Source of the DNA: Comamonas sp. 26
GTDB lineage: Bacteria; Pseudomonadota; Gammaproteobacteria; Burkholderiales; Burkholderiaceae_C
Assembly (NCBI RefSeq): GCF_002754475.1
Contig: NZ_PEFL01000003.1
Coordinates: 372,001 to 436,000, forward strand
Reading direction: 5' to 3'
DNA length: 64,000 bases
Shown here: positions 51,348-60,707 of the stretch, piece after piece
Layout of the letters: each line of letters opens with the position of its first letter
Position numbering within the stretch: position 1 is the first letter of the stretch
Made by a program: the position numbers and the translations under genes
The notes under the pieces: model-generated
What the model was told of the DNA's origin: nothing
Database searches by the model: none
The model's input: only the letters and a program-made list of their open reading frames with translations

Positions 51348-52642
51348 GGGGCGGGGGCGGCTTGGGATTCAAGTCTGCAAATGCCACCCCAAAGCACAGC
51401 AAGACTAAAGATATAAAACATGTTGCCGCTGTTGTGCGCGAAGAAGACCTGGGTCCAGCCAAATCCAAAGTAGGCCAGCGGCAGCAGCGTTGCAGCAGCT
51501 CGCAGGGCCAGCAGCTTTGAGCGTTGTTCAGCATTGACGCGTGCTATGCGGCTTTGTGTAGGCCAGAAGATGGCTGCGGGTATCGTATAAAACAACAGTA
51601 GCAAGATCAGACCCAGTAGCCCGCGCTTGACCCACATATCCAGAATTTCATTGTGCGCATGTCCATACTCCATCACCGAGGGGTGAGCGAGGCCTTGATC
51701 CACCATTTGCTGCTTGGCAGCCGGGTAGCCAGCCAGGCCCCAGCCTGTTAGAGGGCGCTGTTCGATCAAATGGATGGCAAGTCGCCATTGCTCTAGTCGC
51801 TGGCCGACGGAGGTGACTGCATATTTTTGAGGGTCTTGCAGGTATTGCGAAATCTCTTGTGTTGCTTCGCTGCTGCGCTGCTCAAGCTTTTGGTAGGCTG
51901 GCACAGCCACGATCAAGCCAAGAATGAGAATGCCCCCTGCCGCAAGGCTGGCCAGACGCTTATAGCCATTGAGCCAAGCCATCAACCAGATGGCGGCAAT
52001 CAGCAATGGGATGACAACCCAGGAACCGCGGGAATCTGAAATAAAGGATGCGTAAATACCGCACGCTCCCAGCAACCCCAAGGCAACTGTTTGACGCTTG
52101 CTCCGGCCGCCCAGCAAGGCCAGCGCCAAAGTGGCAAAACCCAGATACATGGCAATGCCACCATATTGGATGGCATTCGTAAACCCGGAAACTCTTGGCA
52201 TCTTTAAGATGCCAGCTTGATAAGCGGCAATCGCGAGAGCGCCGGCAGAGCCCAAAGCGATACCCCAGACGATTGCGGAGAGCCGGACTCCCGTTTTGCT
52301 CAGATACCAGAGGCTGAGAGCGGCCAAACCATATTTCGCACCGTATCCCCAACCTGCAGCGGAGAGCCAGCGATCCAATGACAGACTCCATAGCAAGCCC
52401 ATGGTCACAAGCATTCCAACGAGAACCAGAGTATCTCGTTGTGTTGGCTTTTTTGATCGAGCGGCAAAGCAGCCAATCAGCGAAAAAAGTGCGAGAGCTG
52501 TGGACCCGTAGGAGTAACCGGACGGCACACAAAGGCTTAGGGCAAAGAATGCAAAGCAGGCGGCATCCAGTGCATAGGGTAGGCCTGAGGCTAGCTTGCC
52601 GCGCGACGGCTGTGTAGCTTGAATTTTCGTTTGCAAATTCAT
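51338..52642 (-). CDS. O-antigen ligase family protein
   Basis: 434 residues with about 11 hydrophobic segments and one large periplasmic loop (about residues 245-315) that carries RPLTGWGLAGYPAAK and EYGHAHNEILDMWVKRGLLG, the signature of WaaL/Wzy-C proteins. It joins O-antigen or other undecaprenyl-linked glycan to the lipid A-core, or polymerises glycans. Lower GC than the first half of the window. Convergent with the YbhN-like gene, divergent from GT25. Confidence 0.85.
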   Translation of the reverse strand: MNLQTKIQATQPSRGKLASGLPYALDAACFAFFALSLCVPSGYSYGSTALALFSLIGCFAARSKKPTQRDTLVLVGMLVTMGLLWSLSLDRWLSAAGWGYGAKYGLAALSLWYLSKTGVRLSAIVWGIALGSAGALAIAAYQAGILKMPRVSGFTNAIQYGGIAMYLGFATLALALLGGRSKRQTVALGLLGACGIYASFISDSRGSWVVIPLLIAAIWLMAWLNGYKRLASLAAGGILILGLIVAVPAYQKLEQRSSEATQEISQYLQDPQKYAVTSVGQRLEQWRLAIHLIEQRPLTGWGLAGYPAAKQQMVDQGLAHPSVMEYGHAHNEILDMWVKRGLLGLILLLLFYTIPAAIFWPTQSRIARVNAEQRSKLLALRAAATLLPLAYFGFGWTQVFFAHNSGNMFYIFSLAVLWGGICRLESQAAPAPQS

Positions 52643-52718
52643 GATTCGGTATTAAGTGCTGCAACGAGGAGATTGGCTTCAACCTACACTGGAGTCGTTG
52701 TATTTGGTGCCGAAGTGT

Positions 52719-53483
52719 ATGTCGTCATTACCCGTTGTCTATATCAATTTATCCAAGGATGTGGAGCGTCGTGAGCGGATGACGACCCAGTTGGCGGAAA
52801 TGGGGCTGGCAGGGTCTCGCTTGCCGGCTGTATGGTGGGCCGACCTGCCAGAGACTGAGCAACAGCGCTATTTTTGCTCACCGCAGAGTCATGGGCGTTA
52901 TTTCAAGCCTTTGAGCAACGGAGAAAAAGGCTGCTATGCCAGTCATTTGCTGGCATGGCAGCAATTGATTGATAGCGATTCTTCTGCGCTGGTTGTTTTT
53001 GAAGATGACGTGCGATTGCTCCCAACTTTGCCTCAGGCACTTGAAGCGATTGAAGCTTTGCCTGCCAATGGCAGGTGGGACATGATCAAGCTCTATGGGA
53101 GGGCGCAAGAGAAAATTGCCAATCAGGCGCCACTAGGGCCCGATTCTTTGCAGCTGATTTCGTATCAACGCGTGCCTAGTTTTGCCGCGGGTTACGTTAT
53201 TAGTCGTGCAGGTGCCAAAAAAATGCTCGAAACCCGTATTCCGTTCGATAGACCAGTCGATGTGGATATTCGCTTCTGGTTTGAAAACGGCTTGCATGTT
53301 TTTGGCGTCTATCCTTCGGTCATTGCGCTCGATGACACGAGTGAAGTCAGCAGTATCTGGGCGCAAAAAGAGGCTCCGATGAGCCTTCTTCAAAAAATCC
53401 GCAAATTCAAAATGAAGCTTGCGTTGAATTGGGGCAACTTGCTGACCAAGGCGCCTCATGTTTCTGACGTTCTCAGGCGTTAG
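52719..53483 (+). CDS. GT25-family glycosyltransferase
   Basis: 254 residues. Starts VVYINLSKDVERRERM, typical of GT25, with NGEKGCYASHLLAWQQL, then VVFEDDVRLL (Asp-Asp of the donor site, near 103) and the final FAAGYVISRAGAKKML. GT25 enzymes add galactose or similar sugars to LPS. ATG 52719 chosen; the earlier frame start at 52656 is unlikely. Lower GC than the surroundings. It converges on the GT4 gene with an 11-nt overlap. Confidence 0.87.
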   Translation: MSSLPVVYINLSKDVERRERMTTQLAEMGLAGSRLPAVWWADLPETEQQRYFCSPQSHGRYFKPLSNGEKGCYASHLLAWQQLIDSDSSALVVFEDDVRLLPTLPQALEAIEALPANGRWDMIKLYGRAQEKIANQAPLGPDSLQLISYQRVPSFAAGYVISRAGAKKMLETRIPFDRPVDVDIRFWFENGLHVFGVYPSVIALDDTSEVSSIWAQKEAPMSLLQKIRKFKMKLALNWGNLLTKAPHVSDVLRR

Positions 53484-54600
53484 TTTCCAAGAGCTTTTGG
53501 TACTGCTCCCACATATGCTCACGCCCGTAATGATATGAGGCGTAGTCGCGGGCTGCATGCCCAAGGCTCTGAGCAAGGTCTGGATTTTCCAGTAGTTTCT
53601 GCAGAGCATCTGCCATGGCTTCCGCGTTGGCCTCTGGCACACGCAGGCCATTAACGTCAGACTCAATGACTTCCCGAGCGCCGATGACGTCGGAAGCCAC
53701 ACAGGCACATCCTGCAGCCATACCCTCTACCAAAGCCAGAGGCATTCCTTCCCAATGTGTCGCCAGAACAAAAAATCGGGCTTGCATGAGGCGCTGCGGA
53801 AGGTCTGACACATTGCCCAGGAAATGGACTTGTTGATCAAGGCCCAATTGCATCACCAATCGTTCGGCTTTGGCCCTCAGAGAGTTTTTGCCTGCTCCAG
53901 CCAAATACAGGGTGGGAGTCAGCCCTCGTTGCTTGAGTAGTGACAACGCTTTGATGAGCGTGTCATGATCTTTTTGGCGAGCAAAGCGTGAAGCCATGTA
54001 AATGACAGGCTCCCGATCTTCCCAGCGTTGAGGGAGCGCGCTTTGAGGAAAGCGAGTCAGGTCAATTCCATTGCAGATGGCAACGCATTTTTCTGCGGGA
54101 AATCCACGCTCTATCAGACTGGTCTTGACTCCTTCAGAGACACCGATATGTGCTTGAGTAAAGGGCTCTAAAGCCAGAGCTTGACGCAGGCGGCGCGGCG
54201 TATAGCGTTCGCGGGAGTTGTGCTCCACATGGAAGATATGCGGAACGCCTTCAGCTGCTGCTGCCCTGCGGCCCCAGATATGGTCGCTGAAACCGTGAGC
54301 GAACATGGCGTCCGGCCTGAACTCGCGAATGATTTTGCGTAGCTCCCAGATGGTGAGGGCGTGCAGCCAGTTTGAGACCACGATCACCTGCAGGCCCTGA
54401 GCGCGCAAGGCCTGGATCTTTTTTTCATCAGTACTGGGTTTGCGACGCAGCACCAGTAGTACTTCAAAATTTGTGGTGCGCTTGGCGGCTAGGCAGAGAT
54501 CCACTGCAACCTGAGTTGCACCGGAAAAACCGCCCGTCACGAAGTGGAGTATGCGCAGCGTGCCAGCAGTCTTTTGCTGGACAGAAGAGTGTGAGTTCAT
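53473..54600 (-). CDS. GT4-family glycosyltransferase
   Basis: 375 residues, two Rossmann-like domains. N-terminal domain with HFVTGGFSGATQVAVDLC, C-terminal GT4 domain with VIYMASRFARQKDHDTLIKA (donor site) and THWEGMPLALVEGMAAGCA including the E-x7-E retaining motif (Glu near 290/298). Cytoplasmic sugar transferase, donor unknown; context suggests LPS core or capsule. ATG 54600. Its stop overlaps the GT25 stop. Confidence 0.9.
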   Translation of the reverse strand: MNSHSSVQQKTAGTLRILHFVTGGFSGATQVAVDLCLAAKRTTNFEVLLVLRRKPSTDEKKIQALRAQGLQVIVVSNWLHALTIWELRKIIREFRPDAMFAHGFSDHIWGRRAAAAEGVPHIFHVEHNSRERYTPRRLRQALALEPFTQAHIGVSEGVKTSLIERGFPAEKCVAICNGIDLTRFPQSALPQRWEDREPVIYMASRFARQKDHDTLIKALSLLKQRGLTPTLYLAGAGKNSLRAKAERLVMQLGLDQQVHFLGNVSDLPQRLMQARFFVLATHWEGMPLALVEGMAAGCACVASDVIGAREVIESDVNGLRVPEANAEAMADALQKLLENPDLAQSLGHAARDYASYHYGREHMWEQYQKLLETNA

Positions 54601-54614
54601 CGTTCTGATAGACA

Positions 54615-55607
54615 ATGGATTTGAATTATTTTGTGTCTTTTTCTTGTTTTATTGACGATGCCATGACCCGGATTCCCGCCCATTTGTTCAAAAGTGTATT
54701 GAAGCTGGTTCAGCCGCAGACACTGAAGTCTTCAGCGATCTATAGCGATGCTAAACCGGTCAGCATCATGGGCGCGGCAGCCGCCACTGAGGTCGGAGCA
54801 ATTCCAAAAATACTTTGGACTTACTGGAACCAGTCGCAGCCTGATCCGTTTGTCCTTGAATGTATCCAAAGCTGGCGCTTGCAGTGTCCGGATTATGAGG
54901 TACGCCTTGTACATCCCGGCAATCTGTCTGAGTTCGTGGAGCAAGGCGCTTTGCCTGCCCAGTTTCAGGATCTGCACCCCACCAAGCAGTCTGATTGGAT
55001 ACGGCTGTATCTCGTTGCAATGCATGGCGGATTCTGGCTGGATGCAAGCACTTTGCTGACCCGCTCTTTGAACTGGATGCAGGCGACAGCCAGCACTCAT
55101 GCCGAGTTTGTTGGCTTCTATCTTGAAAAATTCACAACCAATGTGCACATGCCTGTGATTGAAAGCTGGGCTTTCGGTGCTTTGGCGGGCTCAGGGTTTG
55201 TTACAGCCTGGCAGCGTGAATTTCATCAAGCGTTGATTGTCGAAGGGACTGAGGCGTATCTGCAGAGGCTTCAGGCTCAGCCCGACTGGGATGAGATTCG
55301 CCAGAGTATTGGCGACCCTCACTATCTGCTGATTCATATCACTGCACAGCAAGTGCTCAGGCGCAAGCAATATTCATCTTTGGCCGTATTCAAAGCGGAG
55401 GACTCCGCCTATTACTATCACCATGCTCTGCGCTGGAAGTGGTACTTGCTGTATCCCCAGCTGTGCAGGGCGCAAGGACCGAAGATCAGTGCCCCTATCG
55501 TCAAGCTCAGAGGGGGGGAGCGTAGACACTTTGCGGAGATGTTCAAGTCGCATGGCGGTGCAGTACCTGGAAGCACATGGCATCGGGCACTGAACCCAGA
55601 GCAATAA
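54615..55607 (+). CDS. capsular polysaccharide synthesis-type glycosyltransferase
   Basis: 330 residues. PKILWTYWNQSQPDPFVLECIQSW (67-90) and the DxD-like motif GGFWLDASTLLTRSL (near 146-160), in the LHPTKQSDWIRLYLVAMHGG context, belong to the GT32-like capsule-synthesis family. It probably uses a nucleotide sugar. The start may be 54615 or ATG 54663 (MTRIPAHLFKS); neither has a good ribosome-binding site. It is divergent from GT4 with only 14 nt between, so promoters must lie inside coding sequence. A strong terminator follows. Confidence 0.8.
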   Translation: MDLNYFVSFSCFIDDAMTRIPAHLFKSVLKLVQPQTLKSSAIYSDAKPVSIMGAAAATEVGAIPKILWTYWNQSQPDPFVLECIQSWRLQCPDYEVRLVHPGNLSEFVEQGALPAQFQDLHPTKQSDWIRLYLVAMHGGFWLDASTLLTRSLNWMQATASTHAEFVGFYLEKFTTNVHMPVIESWAFGALAGSGFVTAWQREFHQALIVEGTEAYLQRLQAQPDWDEIRQSIGDPHYLLIHITAQQVLRRKQYSSLAVFKAEDSAYYYHHALRWKWYLLYPQLCRAQGPKISAPIVKLRGGERRHFAEMFKSHGGAVPGSTWHRALNPEQ

Positions 55608-55636
55608 AAAGAGGCTCCATGTGGAGCCTCTTTTTA
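55605..55636. terminator. bidirectional terminator after the capsule-type transferase gene
   Basis: AAAAAGAGGCTCC, loop ATGT, GGAGCCTCTTTTT. It includes the stop codon and serves both convergent genes. Confidence 0.93.
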
Positions 55637-55652
55637 TGTACAAGCATTGAAC

Positions 55653-55862
55653 TCAATGCCCGCCCGCAAACACCTCGCCTGCCTTCAGGCGGTAGAGGGT
55701 GCCGCAGTAGGGGCACTTGGCTTCGCCGGTCTTGGCGACATCCAGATAGACCTTGGGGTGGCTGTTCCACAGCTTCATGTCGGCTTTGGGACTGGGGCAG
55801 AACACGCCTCCTTGGGCGTTCAGGTCTTTGGCGGCCAGTTCGACGACGGCGTTCGTGGTCAT
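55653..55862 (-). CDS. CHCC zinc-finger domain protein
   Basis: 69 residues. Metal ligands in order: Cys in GGVFCPSP, His in WNSHPKV, and the Cys pair in AKCPYCGTLYRL, the zf-CHCC pattern found in small bacterial proteins and in mitochondrial NDUFS6. Role unknown; probably structural or redox. ATG 55862 rather than an upstream start at 55889. It follows ilvE by 74 nt on the same strand, with a nested hairpin between them, and is likely cotranscribed. Confidence 0.87.
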   Translation of the reverse strand: MTTNAVVELAAKDLNAQGGVFCPSPKADMKLWNSHPKVYLDVAKTGEAKCPYCGTLYRLKAGEVFAGGH

Positions 55863-55895
55863 TTCTCGTATCTTTCTCGTGATTTTCAATGATGC

Positions 55896-55930
55896 CTATC
55901 CCTGACACTGGCGACGCCACCCAGGGATAG
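55896..55930 (-). other. nested intercistronic hairpin between ilvE and the zinc-finger gene
   Basis: CTATCCCTG (55896-55904) pairs perfectly with CAGGGATAG (55922-55930), and inside it TGGC-GAC-GCCA forms a second short stem. No T tract follows on either strand, so it may protect or process the mRNA rather than end it. Confidence 0.5.
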
Positions 55931-55936
55931 TGATTG

Positions 55937-56875
55937 TCACACCTTGGTGAGCCAGTGTGAATATTTTGGGTTTCGGCCGTTGACGATGTCAAAGTAGGCC
56001 GCTTGAATCTTTTCGGTAATCGGGCCGCGTTGACCGGCACCGATCTGGATGCGGTCCACCTCGCGGATGGGCGTCACTTCGGCGGCGGTGCCGGTGAAGA
56101 ACAACTCGTCCGAGATATACAGCTCGTCGCGGGTGATGCGCTTTTGCACCACCTCCAGGCCCAGGTCCTTGCAGATATGGAGCACGGTGTTGCGGGTGAT
56201 GCCGTTGAGCGCGCCGGCCGAGAGGTCAGGGGTGTAGACCACGCCATCCTTGATCACAAAGATGTTCTCGCCCGAGCCTTCGGACACAAAGCCCGATGCA
56301 TCCAGCAGGATGGCTTCGTCGTAGCCATCGTCCAGTGCCTCGGTGTTGGCCAGGATGGAATTGGTGTAGTTGCTCACCGCCTTGGCCTGGCTCATGGTGA
56401 TGTTCACATGGTGGCGGGTGTAGCTGGAGATCTTGGTGCGGATGCCGCGCTGCATGCCCTCTTCACCCAGATAGGCACCCCAGGCCCAGGCTGCGACCAT
56501 CAGGTGGATGGTATTGCCCTTGGGGCTGACGCCCAGCTTGCGGTCGCCAATCCAGGTCAGAGGGCGCAGATAGCAGGACTTCAGTGCGTTGGCCTTGACT
56601 ACATCAACCTGCGCCTGATTCACCTGCTCATGGGTGAATGGGATCTGCATGCGCAGAATCTTGGCGCTGTTGAACAGTCGCTTGGTGTGATCTTCAAGGC
56701 GGAAGATGGCCGAGCCCTGCTCCGTCTCGTAGGCGCGCACGCCTTCAAAGGCGCCGCAGCCGTAGTGCAGGGTATGGGTCAGCACATGGATTTTTGCGTC
56801 GCGCCAGTCCACCAGCTGGCCATCCATCCAGATTTTGCCGTCGCGGTCGGACATCGAGGGAACAACAGGGCTCAT
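55937..56875 (-). CDS. ilvE: branched-chain amino acid aminotransferase
   Basis: Last step of valine, leucine and isoleucine synthesis. 312 residues with fold-type IV PLP signatures: HTLHYGCGAFEGVRAYE (34-50), catalytic Lys165 in SQAKAVSNY, EAILLDASGFVSEGSGENIF and FFTGTAAEVTPI. Starts MSPVVPSMSDRDGKIWM. First gene of a unit with the zinc-finger gene; 90-nt spacer from the unknown membrane protein gene upstream. Confidence 0.96.
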   Translation of the reverse strand: MSPVVPSMSDRDGKIWMDGQLVDWRDAKIHVLTHTLHYGCGAFEGVRAYETEQGSAIFRLEDHTKRLFNSAKILRMQIPFTHEQVNQAQVDVVKANALKSCYLRPLTWIGDRKLGVSPKGNTIHLMVAAWAWGAYLGEEGMQRGIRTKISSYTRHHVNITMSQAKAVSNYTNSILANTEALDDGYDEAILLDASGFVSEGSGENIFVIKDGVVYTPDLSAGALNGITRNTVLHICKDLGLEVVQKRITRDELYISDELFFTGTAAEVTPIREVDRIQIGAGQRGPITEKIQAAYFDIVNGRNPKYSHWLTKV

Positions 56876-56965
56876 ATAACCATCCTCTAATGGGCTGTCA
56901 GTGGTCGCCGCCGCGGTTTGAGCGGCTGGCGCCTGTCTCCTGAAGCAACCATTCTAGAGCGAGGT

Positions 56966-57409
56966 TTACGTCGGCGTCTGGGTGCTTGTATCAGGTGCGT
57001 CCTGGGCTGCATCATCCGTTTGCTGAGGGCGCTGCAGCTCCCACTTCATCAGGCGACCATTGACAAATTCGCAGGTCACGGATGAGTTGGTGCCGTCGGT
57101 CCAGCGATAGATTTCAGGCGACTGGCCTTCTTCGGACAGTCTCTGGCCCAGCGAACGCGTCATGGCAATCACATGCACCAGCGCGACCTTGGGCCTGAGC
57201 TTGACGTTGAGCATCACGGCGCTGCCCACATAGCCAATGGGTCGGTCTGAGGCCTTCTTCATGATGGACATCAGGCGTGTGAAGTGCAGCAGCCCCCACA
57301 TGATGATGCCGCCTGCCACGGCTGCAACGCCGGGCCAGCTGGCGGACTGATAGGCCGCGATCATCAGCACGATCAAGCCAATGGGAACCAAAATATTGCG
57401 CAAATTCAT
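56966..57409 (-). CDS. hypothetical membrane protein, 147 residues
   Basis: N-terminal hydrophobic pair (residues 5-20 and 25-42) followed by a conserved-looking soluble domain (VGSAVMLNVKLRPKVALVHVIAMTRSLGQ..YRWTDGTNSSVTCEFVNGRLMKWEL) and a low-complexity tail rich in Asp, Thr and Gln. Not recognised by family. Same direction as radA and ilvE; no clear operon partner. Confidence 0.7.
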   Translation of the reverse strand: MNLRNILVPIGLIVLMIAAYQSASWPGVAAVAGGIIMWGLLHFTRLMSIMKKASDRPIGYVGSAVMLNVKLRPKVALVHVIAMTRSLGQRLSEEGQSPEIYRWTDGTNSSVTCEFVNGRLMKWELQRPQQTDDAAQDAPDTSTQTPT

Positions 57410-57493
57410 GGGCTTATTGTCTTACGAGGGGGCGGTCCGGCGCTTGCGGACAGTGCGTATGCCCGTGCGACTTGGTCAATTCAAAGAGTTGTT

Positions 57494-57590
57494 AAAAACA
57501 ATAGCTGTTAGCGCTATTGAATGAAGCATTTCAAGTAATTTATAGGTTGATTTGTATGAAGAACAAATGCAAGCAGCTATCAAAACAATA
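57494..57590. repeat. paired dispersed elements (copies j1 and j2), 97 nt
   Basis: j1 at 57494-57523 contains ACAATAGCTGTTAGCGC; j2 at 57561-57590 contains GCAAGCAGCTATCAAAACA in the opposite direction. The pair ends exactly where the radA coding region (stop codon side) begins. Confidence 0.65.
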
Positions 57591-58976
57591 TTAACCAATG
57601 CCCCGCACGATGTTCATGGCTTCGTCCACGCGCTCTACGGGATGAATGGTCAGGCCGGGTATGGGCTTCTTGGGTGTATTGGCCTTGGGGACAATGGCGA
57701 CAGTGAATCCTAACTTTGCAGCTTCCTTTAAGCGCTCCTGCCCGCGTGGGGCGGGGCGTACTTCGCCAGCCAGACCGACTTCGCCAAAGGCGATGAACCC
57801 TTTGGGTAGTGCCTTGCCGCGCAAACTAGAAGTGATTGCCAACATCACGGCCAAGTCAGCTGCAGGCTCATTAATGCGAACACCACCCACGGCATTGACG
57901 AACACATCCTGATCGGCACAGGCTACGCCCGCATGGCGGTTCAGCACGGCCAGCAGCATGGCCAGTCGGTCCTTGTCCAAACCCACAGACAGCCTGCGGG
58001 CCTGCGGGCCGCCTTGGTCGACCAGTGCCTGAATCTCTACCAGCAATGGGCGTGTGCCTTCCAGCGTCACCATCACGCAGCTGCCGGGCACGGGCTCGCT
58101 GTGTTGGCTTAAAAAGATGGCGCTGGGATTGGTCACGCCCTTGAGGCCTTTTTCCGTCATGGCGAAGACGCCAATCTCGTTGACGGCGCCAAAGCGGTTC
58201 TTGATGGCGCGCACCAAGCGGAAATTGCTGTGCGTGTCGCCCTCAAAGTACAGCACCGTGTCCACCATGTGTTCCAGCACGCGGGGGCCGGCCAGCGCGC
58301 CGTCCTTGGTTACGTGGCCCACCAGAATGATGGTGATACCCGTGGTCTTGGCCGCACGCGTCAAGTGCGCTGCACATTCGCGCACTTGAGCAACAGAGCC
58401 GGGGGCGGAGGAGAGCTGGTCCGAATACACCGTCTGAATCGAGTCGATCACCACCACGGCGGGCTGGGTGGCTTCTACGGTCGCCAGAATTTTTTCCAGC
58501 TGAATCTCGGCCAGCACATTGACCTGGCTGTTATCCAGCCCCAGCCGACGCGATCGCAGCGCCACCTGTGCGCCGCTTTCCTCGCCCGTCACGTACAGCG
58601 TGGGCAGGCCAATGCGGTGCAAGGCATCCATGGCCTGCAAAAGAAGTGTGGACTTACCTATTCCCGGATCTCCGCCAATCAAGACCACGCCACCTTCGAC
58701 CACGCCGCCGCCCAGCACGCGGTCCAGCTCCTCAATGCCGCTGGGGGTGCGGGCAACATCTTGCGCCTCGATGGCCGACAGCGGGGTGACCGGCTGGGCA
58801 TTGGCCAGACCGGCATAGCCTTGAGGCTGGCTCAGCCGGTTCTTGCCGCCCGAGGCCGATTCGGCCACGGTCTCGATCAGCGTGTTCCAGGCCCCGCAGC
58901 TGGGGCATTTTCCCAGCCAGCGCGGGCTGGTGCCGCCGCAGGCATTGCAGGTGAAAGTGGTTTTCTCTTTGGCCAT
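57591..58976 (-). CDS. radA: DNA repair protein RadA
   Basis: 461 residues. N-terminal zinc finger (CNACGG...CPSCGAW), Walker A GGDPGIGKST (near 101), the RadA-specific KNRFGAVNE motif and a C-terminal Lon-protease-like domain (GGVRINEPAADLAVML, SSLRGKALPKGFIAFGEVGLAGEVRP). RadA processes recombination intermediates and helps RecA branch migration. ATG 58976 gives the family start MAKEKTTFTCNACGG. Own transcription unit. Confidence 0.97.
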   Translation of the reverse strand: MAKEKTTFTCNACGGTSPRWLGKCPSCGAWNTLIETVAESASGGKNRLSQPQGYAGLANAQPVTPLSAIEAQDVARTPSGIEELDRVLGGGVVEGGVVLIGGDPGIGKSTLLLQAMDALHRIGLPTLYVTGEESGAQVALRSRRLGLDNSQVNVLAEIQLEKILATVEATQPAVVVIDSIQTVYSDQLSSAPGSVAQVRECAAHLTRAAKTTGITIILVGHVTKDGALAGPRVLEHMVDTVLYFEGDTHSNFRLVRAIKNRFGAVNEIGVFAMTEKGLKGVTNPSAIFLSQHSEPVPGSCVMVTLEGTRPLLVEIQALVDQGGPQARRLSVGLDKDRLAMLLAVLNRHAGVACADQDVFVNAVGGVRINEPAADLAVMLAITSSLRGKALPKGFIAFGEVGLAGEVRPAPRGQERLKEAAKLGFTVAIVPKANTPKKPIPGLTIHPVERVDEAMNIVRGIG

Positions 58977-59087
58977 GGGCGGCAACTATACCGATAGCCT
59001 TGCGCCCCAATTGCCAGCCTGCACTGATAAGCGGGCGACAAATTAAAGAGCAAATAACCATGAAAGAAGAAGATTTTTATAACTTCT

Positions 59088-59116
59088 TTGCATGAGGCTA
59101 GTATTTGCGCTACAAT
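59088..59116 (+). promoter_or_regulatory. promoter of the initiator tRNA gene
   Basis: TTGCAT (59088-59093), 17 nt, TACAAT (59111-59116). Near-consensus sigma-70 promoter; start near 59123. Confidence 0.75.
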
Positions 59117-59155
59117 TCACTCATCGACACAGACACTGTGTTGCGAAAAAATTAC

Positions 59156-59232
<77 letters not shown>

Positions 59233-59234
59233 TC

Positions 59235-59266
59235 AAAAAAGCCTTCTGGAAACAGAAGGCTTTTTT
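59235..59266 (+). terminator. intrinsic terminator of the tRNA-fMet gene
   Basis: AAAAAAGCCTTCTG, loop GAAA, CAGAAGGCTTTTTT. Perfect symmetrical stem. Confidence 0.95.
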
Positions 59267-59334
59267 CGTTGTGGCGGTGAAAAGCCACCACAACCTAATC
59301 CAGAGATACCGAGGAAGCGCCGCCGCGCACCGAG

Positions 59335-59398
59335 GGTGTCGTCCCCCTCCGGAGCGAAGCTCCAGAGAGGGGGAAGCGGCGAAGCCGCTCAGGGGGAG
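59335..59398 (-). repeat. second repeat family (GC-rich hairpin element), copy 2
   Basis: On the minus strand it encodes AGCGGC-TTCG-CCGCT-type and GGAGC-TTCG-CTCC hairpins with UUCG tetraloops, inside a CCCCCTCT/GGAGGGGG outer stem. It lies just after the gdhA stop codon (TTA at 59400-59402 on the plus strand) and matches the element at the end of minE. Confidence 0.7.
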
Positions 59399-59399
59399 C

Positions 59400-60707
59400 T
59401 TACGGATACAGTCCGCGCATCTCACGGGCGTGGAGGATGCGCTTGCAGGCCACGATGAAGGTGGCGGTGCGCAGCGACACCTTGTTTTCCTGCGCCACGG
59501 CCCAGACGCCGGCAAAGGCTTCTTGCATGATGCGCACCAGGCGGGCGTTGATCTCGTCTTCGCTCCAGAAGAAGCTGGAGAAATCCTGCACCCACTCAAA
59601 GTAGCTCACGGTCACGCCGCCGGCGTTGGCAATAACGTCGGGCAGCACTAGCACGCCCTTGCCAGTCAGGATGTCGTCGGCCTCGGGAGTGGTGGGGCCG
59701 TTGGCACCTTCGATCACCAGCTTGGCCTTGATCTGGTCTGCGTTGTCCTTGGTGATCTGGCTTTCCAGTGCCGCAGGGATCAGGATTTCGCAATCCACGC
59801 CCCAGAAGGCCTGGTTGTCTATGCTTTCGCCACCGCTGAAGCCGCCCACGCCGCCGTTCTTCTGCACATGCTCCAGCAGTGCATTCACATCAAAGCCTGC
59901 TGCGTTGTAGATGCTGCCGGTGTGATCCTGCACGGCCACCACCTTGGCACCTGCCTCGGCAAACAGCTTGCCGGCGGTACCGCCCACATTGCCAAAGCCT
60001 TGCACGGCTACGCGTGCGCCTTGAATGGTCAGGCCGCTGAGCTTGGCGGCTTCAATACCCACGGTAAAGACGCCGCGGCCTGTGGCTTCCACACGGCCCA
60101 GCGAGCCACCCAAGTCCACTGGCTTACCCGTGACCACGCCGGTTGCCGTAGCGCCGGTGTTCATGGAATAGGTGTCCATCATCCAGGCCATGATCTGACC
60201 GTTGGTGTTCACGTCAGGAGCCGGAATGTCCTTGGATGGGCCAATCAGCAGGCCGATTTCGCTGGTGTAGCGGCGCGTCAGGCGCTCCAGTTCGCCTTTG
60301 GACAAGGTGCGCGGATCAACACGGATACCGCCCTTGGCACCGCCGTAAGGCACGTTGACCGCCGCGTTCTTGATGCTCATCCAGGCCGACAGCGCCATTA
60401 CTTCCGACAGCGTCACATCCTGGTGAAAGCGCACGCCGCCCTTGCCGGGTCCGCGGCTCAGGTTGTGCTGCACGCGGTAGCCTTCAAAGTGGGCGATGGT
60501 GCCGTTGTCCATCTCGATGGGCACGTCCACGATCAGAATGCGCTTGGGGCGCTTGAGTGTTTCCACCCAGCGGGCCAGCGAACCGAGATAGGGAGTGACC
60601 CGATCTACCTGCTGAAGGTAGTTACCCCAGGGGCCGATATGGTCGGAGTTGAGGTAAGAGGGCAGAGCGTGCGCCGAGAGGGACGCGGAAGAGTCTTTGG
60701 CTTGCAT
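59400..60707 (-). CDS. gdhA: glutamate dehydrogenase
   Basis: Interconverts glutamate and 2-oxoglutarate plus ammonia. 435 residues: substrate-binding [21 protein letters not shown] with the catalytic Lys region ([17 protein letters not shown]), Rossmann motif [14 protein letters not shown] (near 233) and C-terminal [15 protein letters not shown]. Catabolic-type hexameric enzyme by length. ATG 60707 starts [17 protein letters not shown]. Single-gene unit; the 209-nt upstream region has nested dyads, and a GC-rich hairpin repeat follows the stop. Confidence 0.95.
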   Translation of the reverse strand: MQAKDSSASLSAHALPSYLNSDHIGPWGNYLQQVDRVTPYLGSLARWVETLKRPKRILIVDVPIEMDNGTIAHFEGYRVQHNLSRGPGKGGVRFHQDVTLSEVMALSAWMSIKNAAVNVPYGGAKGGIRVDPRTLSKGELERLTRRYTSEIGLLIGPSKDIPAPDVNTNGQIMAWMMDTYSMNTGATATGVVTGKPVDLGGSLGRVEATGRGVFTVGIEAAKLSGLTIQGARVAVQGFGNVGGTAGKLFAEAGAKVVAVQDHTGSIYNAAGFDVNALLEHVQKNGGVGGFSGGESIDNQAFWGVDCEILIPAALESQITKDNADQIKAKLVIEGANGPTTPEADDILTGKGVLVLPDVIANAGGVTVSYFEWVQDFSSFFWSEDEINARLVRIMQEAFAGVWAVAQENKVSLRTATFIVACKRILHAREMRGLYP

